Shown one piece after another: positions 16,045-23,613 of a stretch of 45,370 bases of DNA. A model generated the notes under the pieces. That model made no database searches. It was given only the letters and a program-made list of their open reading frames with translations, and had not been told where the DNA came from. Origin of the DNA: Actinomycetota bacterium (GTDB lineage Bacteria > Actinomycetota > Actinomycetes > Nanopelagicales > Nanopelagicaceae); NCBI GenBank assembly GCA_947372165.1, contig CANBSP010000010.1, positions 1 through 45,370 on the forward strand. Direction: 5' to 3'. The translations under genes and the position numbers were made by a program. Numbering within the stretch: position 1 is the first letter of the stretch; every line of letters starts with the position of its first letter.

Positions 16045-17202
16045 GTGAAGAGTCCTCGCCTAAACCTTGCGATATCGATCGCAAAGACAGCTGGCGCTCT
16101 CTCGAAGGCACTTGGCCGAGGATCTGGTGAAACCCTGCCAGGTCGCGTACTTCTTGCACTCTGCCCCAACGCGATCGAACTTCTTTCACAATCCAGAGTT
16201 GTTATTTTGGTATCCGGCACAAATGGAAAGACATCGACCACAAAAGAGCTTGTCTCGCAGGTGCGAATAGTCGGCACCGTTGTCACATCTGCATCAGGAT
16301 CAAACCTCACCCGAGGCGTTGCTGGTGCACTTATGCAGGATTCAGTATTTGCCGTGCTCGAAGTAGATGAATTACACCTCCCAACGGTCGTGGCCGCAAC
16401 CAAACCGGCCGTGGTCTTACTTCTTAATCTCACACGCGATCAACTCCACCGGATGCATGAAGTAAAACGCGTTGCATCACGATGGCATCAGATGTGCCTC
16501 GAAGCTGATCCAGTGACACTCTTTGTCGCCGATGTTGATGATCCATTTGTTAATTACGCAATTACTGGTGCGGCATCTGCAGTTCGCGTCTCATTTGGTG
16601 GCGCTGCCGGCGGTCGTCATCCCGATGGCGCTGTCTGCCCATCCTGTGGTCGATACCTGGATTGGGATAACGGTTCTTACCATTGCGATTGCGGATTGAG
16701 TAACGAGTATGCCGATCACAGATTCGATGGCGGATCAGCGGGATATCGAAACTTTGTCTTGGCATCTGTCGCTGCAGATTTAGTGGGAGTTCACAACGCG
16801 ATGTCTAACATAGCACTTCGAAGTGACTATCGCGGGATGGAGCGAGCCACTGAGAAGAACTTTGCTGGAGTTAAAGTAAGAGTTCGCCTGACGAAGAATC
16901 CAGCATCATGGAGTGAAGCACTTGCGGGTGTCACTGGTAATAATGTGATCTTGGTTTTGAATGCTCGTGAAGTTGATGGTATCGATACATCGTGGATCTG
17001 GGATGTCTCTTATGCTTCTCTTGCTGGCAAGCGGGTCGTTGTTACTGGTGAAAGAGGGGCAGATCTTGCCTATCGCCTCCATGTAGAAGGCGTCGAAAGC
17101 ACATTGGTCGATACCTTTGATGAGGCGATTGAAGTATTTGGTATTGGCTCGGTTGAGGTATTAGCGGCCTATACCGCCTTCTTTGGGTTGGTGAACCGAT
17201 GA
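16045..17202 (+). CDS. murT: lipid II isoglutaminyl synthase, ligase subunit MurT
   Basis: MurT is the Mur-ligase-like half of the enzyme that amidates the alpha-carboxyl of D-Glu in lipid II, using ammonia from GatD. The ATP loop is VSGTNGKTSTTK; SNLTRGVAGAL and LLNLTRDQLHRMHE follow as in Mur ligases. CPSCGRYL and HCDCG form the four-cysteine zinc ribbon characteristic of MurT. The C-terminal DUF1727-type part contains LNAREVDGIDTSWIWD. At 385 residues it is a little shorter than the usual 410-440. The ATG of gatD overlaps its TGA. Confidence 0.94.
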   Translation: MKSPRLNLAISIAKTAGALSKALGRGSGETLPGRVLLALCPNAIELLSQSRVVILVSGTNGKTSTTKELVSQVRIVGTVVTSASGSNLTRGVAGALMQDSVFAVLEVDELHLPTVVAATKPAVVLLLNLTRDQLHRMHEVKRVASRWHQMCLEADPVTLFVADVDDPFVNYAITGAASAVRVSFGGAAGGRHPDGAVCPSCGRYLDWDNGSYHCDCGLSNEYADHRFDGGSAGYRNFVLASVAADLVGVHNAMSNIALRSDYRGMERATEKNFAGVKVRVRLTKNPASWSEALAGVTGNNVILVLNAREVDGIDTSWIWDVSYASLAGKRVVVTGERGADLAYRLHVEGVESTLVDTFDEAIEVFGIGSVEVLAAYTAFFGLVNR

Positions 17203-17879
17203 AGATCATCCGTATCCATAATGAGCTTCTTGGTACATATGGCGACCGCGGAAACGGTGACGTTCTCGCCTATCGCGCTGGATTAGCTGGGATAAGTACC
17301 CAGGTCATTGATATCTCCTACCGCGATGCGATCCCTCATGACGGCGATATCTACTTCTTAGGTGGCGCCGAAGATGCGGCACAGATCCTCTCCTGCAACG
17401 CCTTAAGCGGTGGGGCGCTCCATGGCGCGGTCGAAAAAGGTGCAGTCGTTCTTGCTATCTGCGCCGGCTTCCAAATATTAGGCAAGAGCTACTTTGCCAA
17501 TGGCCAAGAGCAGCGTGGCTTGGGCTTACTCAACATGGTGACAGTCCCAGGACCAGATCGTTATGTCGGTGACATAAAGATCCACTCTGATCTCTTAGGG
17601 ATAGATCTCACTGGCTTTGAAAACCATGGCGGTAAAACAATTCTTGGTGCAGGTACGCAAAGCTTTGGAAGTGTGAAAGTTGGATCCGGAAATGGTGATG
17701 GTGGGGTAGATGGCGCCATCTCTGGCAATATCTTTGGCACATATCTTCATGGCCCAGTCCTTGCTCGCAATCCAGAATTTGCAGATCTACTTCTCTCACG
17801 CGCACATGGCGCGCCAGTAAAGGTGAGTGATCCACTGGCAGATAGCTATGCCGAACTTCGACGCGAAGTTGTGAAGTAG
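17199..17879 (+). CDS. gatD: lipid II isoglutaminyl synthase, glutamine amidotransferase subunit GatD
   Basis: GatD is a class I (CobB/CobQ-like) glutaminase that supplies ammonia to MurT. The nucleophile is the Cys of VLAICAGFQILG; the catalytic His lies in GTYLHGPVLARN near the end. GTYGDRGNGDVL and ENHGGKT are also conserved in this family. It has 226 residues, is coupled to murT by ATGA, and shares the last G of its TAG stop with the GTG of the following LysE gene. The pair indicates amidated peptidoglycan stem peptides, as in other Gram-positive bacteria. Confidence 0.94.
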   Translation: MKIIRIHNELLGTYGDRGNGDVLAYRAGLAGISTQVIDISYRDAIPHDGDIYFLGGAEDAAQILSCNALSGGALHGAVEKGAVVLAICAGFQILGKSYFANGQEQRGLGLLNMVTVPGPDRYVGDIKIHSDLLGIDLTGFENHGGKTILGAGTQSFGSVKVGSGNGDGGVDGAISGNIFGTYLHGPVLARNPEFADLLLSRAHGAPVKVSDPLADSYAELRREVVK

Positions 17880-18505
17880 TGCTCTCTGTTATTCCAGCAT
17901 TTGCATTAACGGCACTCATCTTGGCGATGGTCCCTGGCCAAGGTGTCGCCATGGTCTTGCGCCAATCACTTGTCGGCGGACGAAGCGCCGCTTTCTATAG
18001 CGTTGCGGGAAATAGCACAGGCTTACTGATCTGGGGCGCACTCTCTGGGATCGGTTTATCAGCAGTCTTTGCCAAGTCCCATCTCGCCTTCAACATCTTA
18101 AAATGGTGTGGTGTTGCATTCTTGGCTGCACTCTCATTACAAACGCTCTGGCAATTGCGGAAAGAGTTCGGCAAATTTGATATCGATAGTGGCGCAAAGA
18201 CCTCTTTCTTTGGCGCCTATCGATTAGGACTTCTCACCAACCTCACGAATGTGAAGGCGGCAGTGTTTGCTGTGGCATTCATTCCACAATTTGTGCCAAA
18301 GAACTTCCCGCTTGGTATTGGAATCTTTCTTCTCGCCTGCGTGCAATCGATGACATCTGCGCTCTGGTACACATCCCTCATCATGGCGGTCCATAAATCA
18401 TCAACATTTCTCGGTCGCCCCGCTGTACGAAGGTCGCTCACTGCAATATCGGCGATCGGCATCATTGCTTTAGCCGTAGGGCTCGCGGTAACTCACCCTC
18501 GTTAA
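17879..18505 (+). CDS. LysE/RhtB family amino-acid exporter
   Basis: This small membrane protein of 208 residues has about six hydrophobic segments. The start (FALTALILAMVPGQGVAMVLRQSLVGGRSA, seen in parts) resembles the PGP-x-x-x-x-R-x-x-x-x-G-x-x-x-G signature of LysE/RhtB exporters, and LTNLTNVKAAVFAVAFIPQF matches the central NPKA-like element with Asn-Val-Lys-Ala. It probably exports an amino acid or a related solute by proton exchange; the substrate is not evident. GTG 17879 overlaps the gatD stop by one base (TAGTG), so it is probably the last gene of the murT operon. Confidence 0.85.
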   Translation: MLSVIPAFALTALILAMVPGQGVAMVLRQSLVGGRSAAFYSVAGNSTGLLIWGALSGIGLSAVFAKSHLAFNILKWCGVAFLAALSLQTLWQLRKEFGKFDIDSGAKTSFFGAYRLGLLTNLTNVKAAVFAVAFIPQFVPKNFPLGIGIFLLACVQSMTSALWYTSLIMAVHKSSTFLGRPAVRRSLTAISAIGIIALAVGLAVTHPR

Positions 18506-18517
18506 CACTGGTAAACT

Positions 18518-18581
18518 CGTCTCATTGTTGCCACTGCAACAACCCCGAATGCGAGTCTTATTCAATAGCACCATCGAGACG
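18518..18581 (+). promoter_or_regulatory. structured region upstream of the DEAD-box helicase gene
   Basis: A perfect seven-base hairpin (TTGTTGC-cact-GCAACAA, 18525-18542) is nested inside a possible long-range pair, CGTCTC (18518-18523) with GAGACG (18576-18581). TAAACT at 18512-18517 could be a -10 that starts the transcript at the hairpin, giving a leader of about 90 bases. A second possibility is a proximal promoter at TATATAGG (18601-18608). The hairpin lacks a following T run, so it is not an obvious terminator for the LysE gene. Confidence 0.35.
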
Positions 18582-18615
18582 CGCTTGATGTCCCGATTGG
18601 TATATAGGTATAACT

Positions 18616-20547
18616 ATGTCTTTTGAAAAACTTGGCGTTCACCCTGCTCTAGCGCAGGCACTTGCTGCTGAAGGTAAAACCAGCGCATTCCCTATTCAAG
18701 AAGCAACACTTCCCGAAGCTATCTCAGGTCGCGACATTCTTGGCCGTGGTCAGACTGGATCAGGTAAGACACTCGCCTTTGGTCTAGCAATGATGACCCG
18801 CCTTGCTGGTCGCACCGCTCGTCCACATCGCCCACTCGGCCTTGTTCTTGCTCCTACTCGCGAACTCGCAGTTCAGATCAGCGAAGTTATCGCACCACTT
18901 TCTCGCACTGTAAATCTCAACTCACAAGTTGTTGCAGGCGGCATGCCCTATATGCGCCAGATCCAAGCTTTGAAGCGCGGTGTACCAATCATTGTTGCAA
19001 CACCAGGTCGTTTGATGGATCTTCTCGATAAGGGCCACATTGACCTCAGCGAAGTAGAGATCACTGTTCTTGATGAAGCAGATCAGATGGCTGATATGGG
19101 GTTCTTGCCTTCAGTAAAAGAGATCTTGGCACTCACTAAGAAAGATGGCCAACGTCTACTCTTCTCTGCGACCCTCGATCGCGATGTCGACACCCTCGTG
19201 AAAATGTTCTTAAAGAACCCAATCACACACTCACTTGAAAATGAGAAGTCCACTGCCGGTCGCATGCTCCACCATATCTTGATCATGGATCAGGCACATA
19301 AAGATTTAATCTCTACACAGATTGCTGCTCGCGAAGGTCGCACGATCTTCTTCGTTCGCACCAAGCATGGCGCAGATAAACTCGCAGAGAAGATGCTTCG
19401 AGCCGGTGTTCCGGTCGGCGTACTTCATGGCGGTAAGTCACAAGGCCAACGCACACGCGTACTTGCAGCATTTAAGGATGGCAAGACCAATGCCCTCGTT
19501 GCAACCGATGTCGCAGCACGCGGTATCCACGTAGATGGCGTCTCACTTGTTGTTCACGTTGATGCACCTGCCGACCATAAGGATTACCTCCACCGCGCTG
19601 GCCGTACCGCTCGCGCTGGTGAGTCTGGCACAGTCGTCACACTCGCAACTTCAAAGCAGAAGAAGGGCATTCACGGCCTCGCATCACGCGCTGCAGTGAA
19701 GCTCGCTGAAGTCTTTGTGAAGCCATCTGATCAAGAACTCATCCGCGTCACTGGCGCACAAGAGCCATCAGGTATTCCAATTCAGGCCGAACCAGAGAAG
19801 CACGAGAGTGCTCGTAAGCCAGGCAGCCGTAACCGCGGGGATCGCGGGGATCGAGGCGACCGTCCGGCTCGTAATCAAGATCGTCCAGATTATCCAAAGC
19901 GCGAACGTGCTCCTTATAAGGGTAATAGCGGCAGTGGTGGTCGTGGCGGCTTCGTGAAGAAAGAGAAGCCAGAGCAAGTCGTTGAATTCCGTAATAACGA
20001 ACGTCCAGTTCGCGATTACGAGCGCCCACAGCGCAATGATCGTCCAGCACGAGCAACAGATCGTCCCGTAAGAGAGGAACGCCCTGCTGCCCGTTCATGG
20101 GATCGCAATGATCGTAATGATCGTCCGGCACGTCCGGCTCGTGATGATCGTTCATCTCGAAGCGATCGATCAGAGCGTCCAGCACGCGCTGACTTTGATC
20201 CACGTGATCGCGCTCCTAAGAAGAAGTGGACACCACAAGAGGTCCGCAATTCTGAACGTCCATCACGTGATGCTCGCCCCGAACGCGCTGAACGAAGTGA
20301 CCGTAGTGAGCGTCCTGCAAAGAAGAGCGCCGCAGCAAAGCCTTATCGCACAAATAAGTTTGATCCAATGGCAGAGAAGCCAACCGAAGGTTTCCGTGCG
20401 AAGTCAGCGGCAAAGAAGGCCGGGAAGAAGGCTGGACCAAAGACTTCAAAGCCAGGTCGTCCTGGTAAACCCGCAGTGAAGAAGGCTGCCGGTAAGAAAG
20501 CAGCTGGTAAGAAGGCAGTTGGAAAGAAGAAGCCTCGTACTAAGTAG
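18616..20547 (+). CDS. DEAD-box RNA helicase with RD-rich and histone H1-like tail
   Basis: This ATP-dependent RNA helicase has 643 residues. The two RecA-like lobes cover about residues 1-365, with FPIQEATLPE (Q motif), GRGQTGSGKT, APTRELA, TPGRLMDLL, LDEADQM, LFSATLD, VATDVAARGIHVDG and HRAGRTARAG. From about residue 390 it is low-complexity: Arg/Asp-rich repeats of the DRP-type (NRGDRGDRGDRP, later NDRPARPARDDRS) with a short Gly-rich part, then Lys/Ala-rich KKAAGKKAAGKKAVGKKKP at the end. Such tails bind RNA and can promote condensation. It is likely a DeaD/CsdA or RhlE-type enzyme acting in ribosome assembly or cold adaptation. Confidence 0.93.
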   Translation: MSFEKLGVHPALAQALAAEGKTSAFPIQEATLPEAISGRDILGRGQTGSGKTLAFGLAMMTRLAGRTARPHRPLGLVLAPTRELAVQISEVIAPLSRTVNLNSQVVAGGMPYMRQIQALKRGVPIIVATPGRLMDLLDKGHIDLSEVEITVLDEADQMADMGFLPSVKEILALTKKDGQRLLFSATLDRDVDTLVKMFLKNPITHSLENEKSTAGRMLHHILIMDQAHKDLISTQIAAREGRTIFFVRTKHGADKLAEKMLRAGVPVGVLHGGKSQGQRTRVLAAFKDGKTNALVATDVAARGIHVDGVSLVVHVDAPADHKDYLHRAGRTARAGESGTVVTLATSKQKKGIHGLASRAAVKLAEVFVKPSDQELIRVTGAQEPSGIPIQAEPEKHESARKPGSRNRGDRGDRGDRPARNQDRPDYPKRERAPYKGNSGSGGRGGFVKKEKPEQVVEFRNNERPVRDYERPQRNDRPARATDRPVREERPAARSWDRNDRNDRPARPARDDRSSRSDRSERPARADFDPRDRAPKKKWTPQEVRNSERPSRDARPERAERSDRSERPAKKSAAAKPYRTNKFDPMAEKPTEGFRAKSAAKKAGKKAGPKTSKPGRPGKPAVKKAAGKKAAGKKAVGKKKPRTK

Positions 20548-20559
20548 AACTTAAACGAG
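20534..20559. terminator. hairpin over two convergent stop codons
   Basis: CTCGT pairs with ACGAG and, inside, TAAGT pairs with ACTTA around AGA, with a small internal bulge. The structure contains the stop codons of the helicase gene (plus) and the ABC ATPase gene (minus). T runs are weak on the plus side and moderate (CTTCTTCTTT) on the minus side. Confidence 0.4.
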
Positions 20560-21153
20560 ATAGATATTCTCGTCGAAGTATTGAGCGATATGACCGGTGT
20601 TATGGCTAATAACCATAATGCCGGTCTTTTTGCTTAAGTGGGTAATGAGGTCGAGAAGCTTCTGGGTATATCCAGAATCTTGTGCACTCAGTGGCTCATC
20701 CAGCAAGTAGTACTCAGCGGATTGAATAAGAGCGAGTGCAACACTCACACGCTGTTGCTGTCCGAGAGATAACTCCGTGACCTTTGTGCCAAATAATTCG
20801 TAGAGACCGAGTGCTTCAAAGACTTCATCGGCATGAGCTGCTCGGTGCTTTCCTCTGATGATGGCGAAGATCTCCTCGACCGTAAAGGCGAGCTCGAAGA
20901 TCCGACGTTGAGGAGCTACGGAACGGAGTTCGGCCTGTTCTTTCGTCTTGAGCTTTGCGATGTCATGGCCATTGATCACGATTGACCCAGCGCTTGGCTT
21001 ATGAATACCGCCAATTAACGCAAGAAGGGTCGTCTTGCCAGAGCCATTTGGACCACCAAGCAAAGTGGCAGCCTTATTGGGGATCACGGCTGAAAAGCCG
21101 TTAAAGATCTGATTATCCCCGTGAGCAAAGGAGATCTGCTTAACCTCAATCAT
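20551..21153 (-). CDS. hmuV: ABC transporter ATP-binding protein (HmuV/FecE-like)
   Basis: This is the cytosolic ATPase of a FecCD-type importer. It has GGPNGSGKTTLL (Walker A), LSLGQQQRVSVALAL (signature) and YYLLDEPLSAQD (Walker B), then SHNTGH as the switch His. At 200 residues it is short; family members are usually 250-270, so the usual C-terminal extension is missing. The ATG overlaps the permease stop by eight bases. The gene ends three bases from the converging helicase gene. The symbol is given for the heme-type subfamily by context; a siderophore or cobalamin importer would look much the same. Confidence 0.85.
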   Translation of the reverse strand: MIEVKQISFAHGDNQIFNGFSAVIPNKAATLLGGPNGSGKTTLLALIGGIHKPSAGSIVINGHDIAKLKTKEQAELRSVAPQRRIFELAFTVEEIFAIIRGKHRAAHADEVFEALGLYELFGTKVTELSLGQQQRVSVALALIQSAEYYLLDEPLSAQDSGYTQKLLDLITHLSKKTGIMVISHNTGHIAQYFDENIYLV

Positions 21154-22129
21154 TGGCGATCCACTGACTCTTCTTGGTTCGCAACAAGATGATCAAAGCA
21201 GGTGCACCAATCAAACTCGTAATGAGTCCGAGTGGAATCTCATGTGGTTGGAAGAGAGTGCGGGCTAAGAGATCAGCCAAGAGTAAGAGCGTCGAGCCAA
21301 TTAAAGCCGAGAAGGTGAGCATTCGACGGTGTCCTGGACCGATTAACAACCGAACAATATGGGGGACTAAGAGTCCTAAGAATGCGATGGAACCGACGGC
21401 ACTTACTGATGCGCCAACTAAGAAAGCCATCCCGATAATCGCAAGCAGGCGTAACTTCTTGGGATTTACACCGATGTAATGGCTACTGCTCTCACCCAGT
21501 GAGTATGCATCAAGGCGATGAGAGACGAAGAAGGAGATGATGATGCCCACTTCAATAAATGGCGCAATGACCTGGACGGTTCGATTCGTTAAGAGCGATA
21601 GCGAACCAAAGTTCCAGAACGAGAGACTTTGAATACCAGGCTTTGGTGAAACAGATATTACGATGCCGGCAAGTGCTGTGAGAATCGCAGAGATCGCGAT
21701 CCCGGTGAGAAGAAATCCAAAACCTCTCGTGGGTGCTAAGAGTTGCACCAAGAGAGCTGCCAGAATGGCACAGAGAATTGCCGCTTCAGCATTCGTACGC
21801 GATCCATAAGCAGCAGCGCCACTTGAAATTACTGCGATAGTCCCAAGAGTCGCACCACTTGAAAGACCGATCAAAGTCGGTTCAGCGAGTGGATTGCGAA
21901 AGATCCCTTGGGCAATTGCACCGGCGATACCAAGTCCGGCGCCGATAATGACCGCGCCTAGTGCGCGTGGGAATCTCACCTGCCAGACCGTTGTGCCATC
22001 GACGCCCGAATGATTGGTAAGTAAGTGCCATAGCGATGTGTGAAGTTGGACGATACCTGTGCGAAGTGAGAGCGCGAAGAGCGCCAAGGCAATCGTCAGA
22101 AAGAGTATGTAGAGCGCTGACTTCTTCAC
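21146..22129 (-). CDS. hmuU: FecCD-family ABC permease (HmuU-like)
   Basis: This membrane subunit of 327 residues, with about ten helices, belongs to the BtuC/FecCD/HmuU family. Family landmarks are RFPRALGAVIIGAGLGIAGA in the first third, FRNPLAEPTLIGLSSGA, and GSIAFLGLLVPHIVRLLIG near the coupling helix. It imports an iron-siderophore, heme or cobalamin delivered by the lipoprotein partner. It starts at GTG and overlaps the stop of the binding-protein gene (GTGA), and is coupled downstream to the ATPase gene. Confidence 0.93.
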   Translation of the reverse strand: MKKSALYILFLTIALALFALSLRTGIVQLHTSLWHLLTNHSGVDGTTVWQVRFPRALGAVIIGAGLGIAGAIAQGIFRNPLAEPTLIGLSSGATLGTIAVISSGAAAYGSRTNAEAAILCAILAALLVQLLAPTRGFGFLLTGIAISAILTALAGIVISVSPKPGIQSLSFWNFGSLSLLTNRTVQVIAPFIEVGIIISFFVSHRLDAYSLGESSSHYIGVNPKKLRLLAIIGMAFLVGASVSAVGSIAFLGLLVPHIVRLLIGPGHRRMLTFSALIGSTLLLLADLLARTLFQPHEIPLGLITSLIGAPALIILLRTKKSQWIAND

Positions 22130-23025
22130 AGGGTAGATGCTTTCAGAATATCGGCCCGAAGTCTTGAAATCAGCGGGATGGTTCGAGGTCCAAAGGAGAG
22201 TAAGAGCGAGTCATCGACCGTCACCACGCGTTTATGCTGCCCCGCGCTCGTTTGGGCGATACCCGGCAACTGAGTGAGACCCGTGAGCCCACCGACTGAC
22301 TCAAGTCCCTTGGTCATCAACAAGAGCACATCTGGGTTTAACTTGATGAGCTCTTCAGCGCTCAAGGCGCTAAATGGTTGAGCGAGATTTTTTGCACCGA
22401 TATCAGTAAAGCCCATTGCGTCAATGAGTGAGTCTGCGCCACTCCCTTTGCCACCAATGAGATAGATACTCGCTGTTCCTCGAAGATAGAGGAATGCGAC
22501 CTTGATTGGCTTGACCTGAATCAATGGCGAACTATGCCACCTGGTTAACAATTCGCCAGCCTTAGGAGTCCCAAGTGCCGATGCAACAGCCAACTCTTTC
22601 TCGCGAACCGTCGATAGATCAAAAGTAGAAGGAATAGTCACGATTCTGATTCCAGAATTCTTCAAAGTCGTGAGCGCCGATGTTGGTGATGTGTTTGAAT
22701 CGATCAGAATGAGATCGGGTTTCTGCGCCAATACCGTCTCAGTTGAGACGTTGTGGCCAGGATTATCAATCGGGACCTTTGTTAACTCTGGCATTGTCGA
22801 AGCAACATCGCGGCCCACCAGAATCGATGCATAACCAAGTGCTGCAACAATCTCTGCCGATCCATTAGCAAGTGCAACGACCCGTTTAACGGTTGGGATT
22901 TCACCCGAATGCACAATTGGCAATGTGATATCGGTTGCAGAGATATCTGACACTGTGGGCGTGGATGTCGTGCAACCTGTGAGAAAGAGGGTGGCCATGA
23001 GTGCGACCGCGCTCAAATTCTTCAT
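22126..23025 (-). CDS. hmuT: substrate-binding lipoprotein of a heme/iron-chelate ABC importer (HmuT-like)
   Basis: The N-terminus is a lipoprotein signal with lipobox LTGC (Cys18). The 299-residue body has the two-lobed class III binding-protein pattern: RVVALANGSAEIVAALGYA, VLAQKPDLILIDSN, LIDAMGFTDIGAKN and a final LSFGPRTIPLI. The FGPRT ending and the VGRDVAST element resemble HmuT heme-binding proteins. Where some HmuT proteins have a heme-ligand Tyr before the VLAQKP-like segment, this one has His (NPGHNVSTE), so the ligand could differ. It is the first gene of the operon, diverging from two secreted-protein genes. Confidence 0.82.
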   Translation of the reverse strand: MKNLSAVALMATLFLTGCTTSTPTVSDISATDITLPIVHSGEIPTVKRVVALANGSAEIVAALGYASILVGRDVASTMPELTKVPIDNPGHNVSTETVLAQKPDLILIDSNTSPTSALTTLKNSGIRIVTIPSTFDLSTVREKELAVASALGTPKAGELLTRWHSSPLIQVKPIKVAFLYLRGTASIYLIGGKGSGADSLIDAMGFTDIGAKNLAQPFSALSAEELIKLNPDVLLLMTKGLESVGGLTGLTQLPGIAQTSAGQHKRVVTVDDSLLLSFGPRTIPLISRLRADILKASTL

Positions 23026-23030
23026 AGGGA

Positions 23031-23036
23031 ATAGTC
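23031..23036 (-). promoter_or_regulatory. possible -10 of the hmuT operon
   Basis: GACTAT on the minus strand ends five bases before the hmuT ATG. It is a weaker match in sequence and spacing than the other leaderless promoters here. Confidence 0.3.
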
Positions 23037-23107
23037 TTTCAGAAGGTGCAATCTCTTATCCCGACTGGAAAGCAAAAAGTGTCGGAGCCCGATGCCTAAA
23101 AAAGTCC

Positions 23108-23113
23108 TATATT
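23108..23113 (+). promoter_or_regulatory. -10 element of the first secreted-protein gene (leaderless)
   Basis: TATATT, seven bases (cacgctc), then ATG 23121. It faces the hmuT start across 95 bp. Confidence 0.55.
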
Positions 23114-23120
23114 CACGCTC

Positions 23121-23597
23121 ATGAAGATACTGGCGATGACCGTTGCGGGGCTCTTTGCCGCATCGAGCATTGTCACGGGATCACATGGCGAGACCCTGAA
23201 AGCATCGAAAGTCACTGGCATTAAGAGCGGTGAAACGATTGTGGTCTCGGGTCAACACTATGACGAGACGATCGGCATATATGTCGCAATGTGCAAAGTA
23301 GTTCCGCAAGGAAAGTTACCAAGCCCATGCGGTGGTGGCGCTGACAAAACAGGTGTGGCCGGCGCTTCCGAGTGGATTAGTTCGAATCCACCATCATATG
23401 GAGTCGGTCTTGCAAAGCCCTACCTACCAGGCGGCAGATTCAGTGTGAATGTCAAGGTTTCGCCAATCATCGCAGTACCTAAGGGAAAGGCAATCGATTG
23501 TCGCAAAGTTGCGTGTGCGATCTATACCCGGGCCGATCACACTCGCGGCGATGATCGATCCTATGACTTAGCCCTTCCGATTACCTTTAAAAAATAG
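23121..23597 (+). CDS. small secreted protein beside the HmuTUV-like importer
   Basis: This 158-residue exported protein has a signal peptide over about residues 1-24 (MKILAMTVAGLFAASSI, ending near SHGE). The mature part looks all-beta: IKSGETIVVSGQHYD is an Ig-like opening, then GIYVAMCKV, SEWIS and the end motif IDCRKVACAIYTRADHT followed by DLALPITF. Four Cys residues could form two disulfides. The same end motif occurs in the next protein (ADCLHQECGIFIRLDHT). I recall proteins ending this way near actinobacterial heme-uptake (HtaA) genes, but no function is established to my knowledge. The divergent importer suggests a role in capturing heme or a metal chelate. Confidence 0.75.
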   Translation: MKILAMTVAGLFAASSIVTGSHGETLKASKVTGIKSGETIVVSGQHYDETIGIYVAMCKVVPQGKLPSPCGGGADKTGVAGASEWISSNPPSYGVGLAKPYLPGGRFSVNVKVSPIIAVPKGKAIDCRKVACAIYTRADHTRGDDRSYDLALPITFKK

Positions 23598-23613
23598 CTC
23601 ATAACAAACTTAG

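Noticed and set aside
19748-20479. Long open frames on the opposite strand and in other frames across the helicase tail
   Set aside because: They arise from the repetitive Arg/Asp codons of the tail; the translations are low-complexity and have no start signals.
23061-23085. CCGAC/GTCGG inverted repeat in the hmuT promoter region as an iron-regulator box
   Set aside because: Only five base pairs around a 15-base loop, and no match to a DtxR/IdeR or Fur box that I can recognise.
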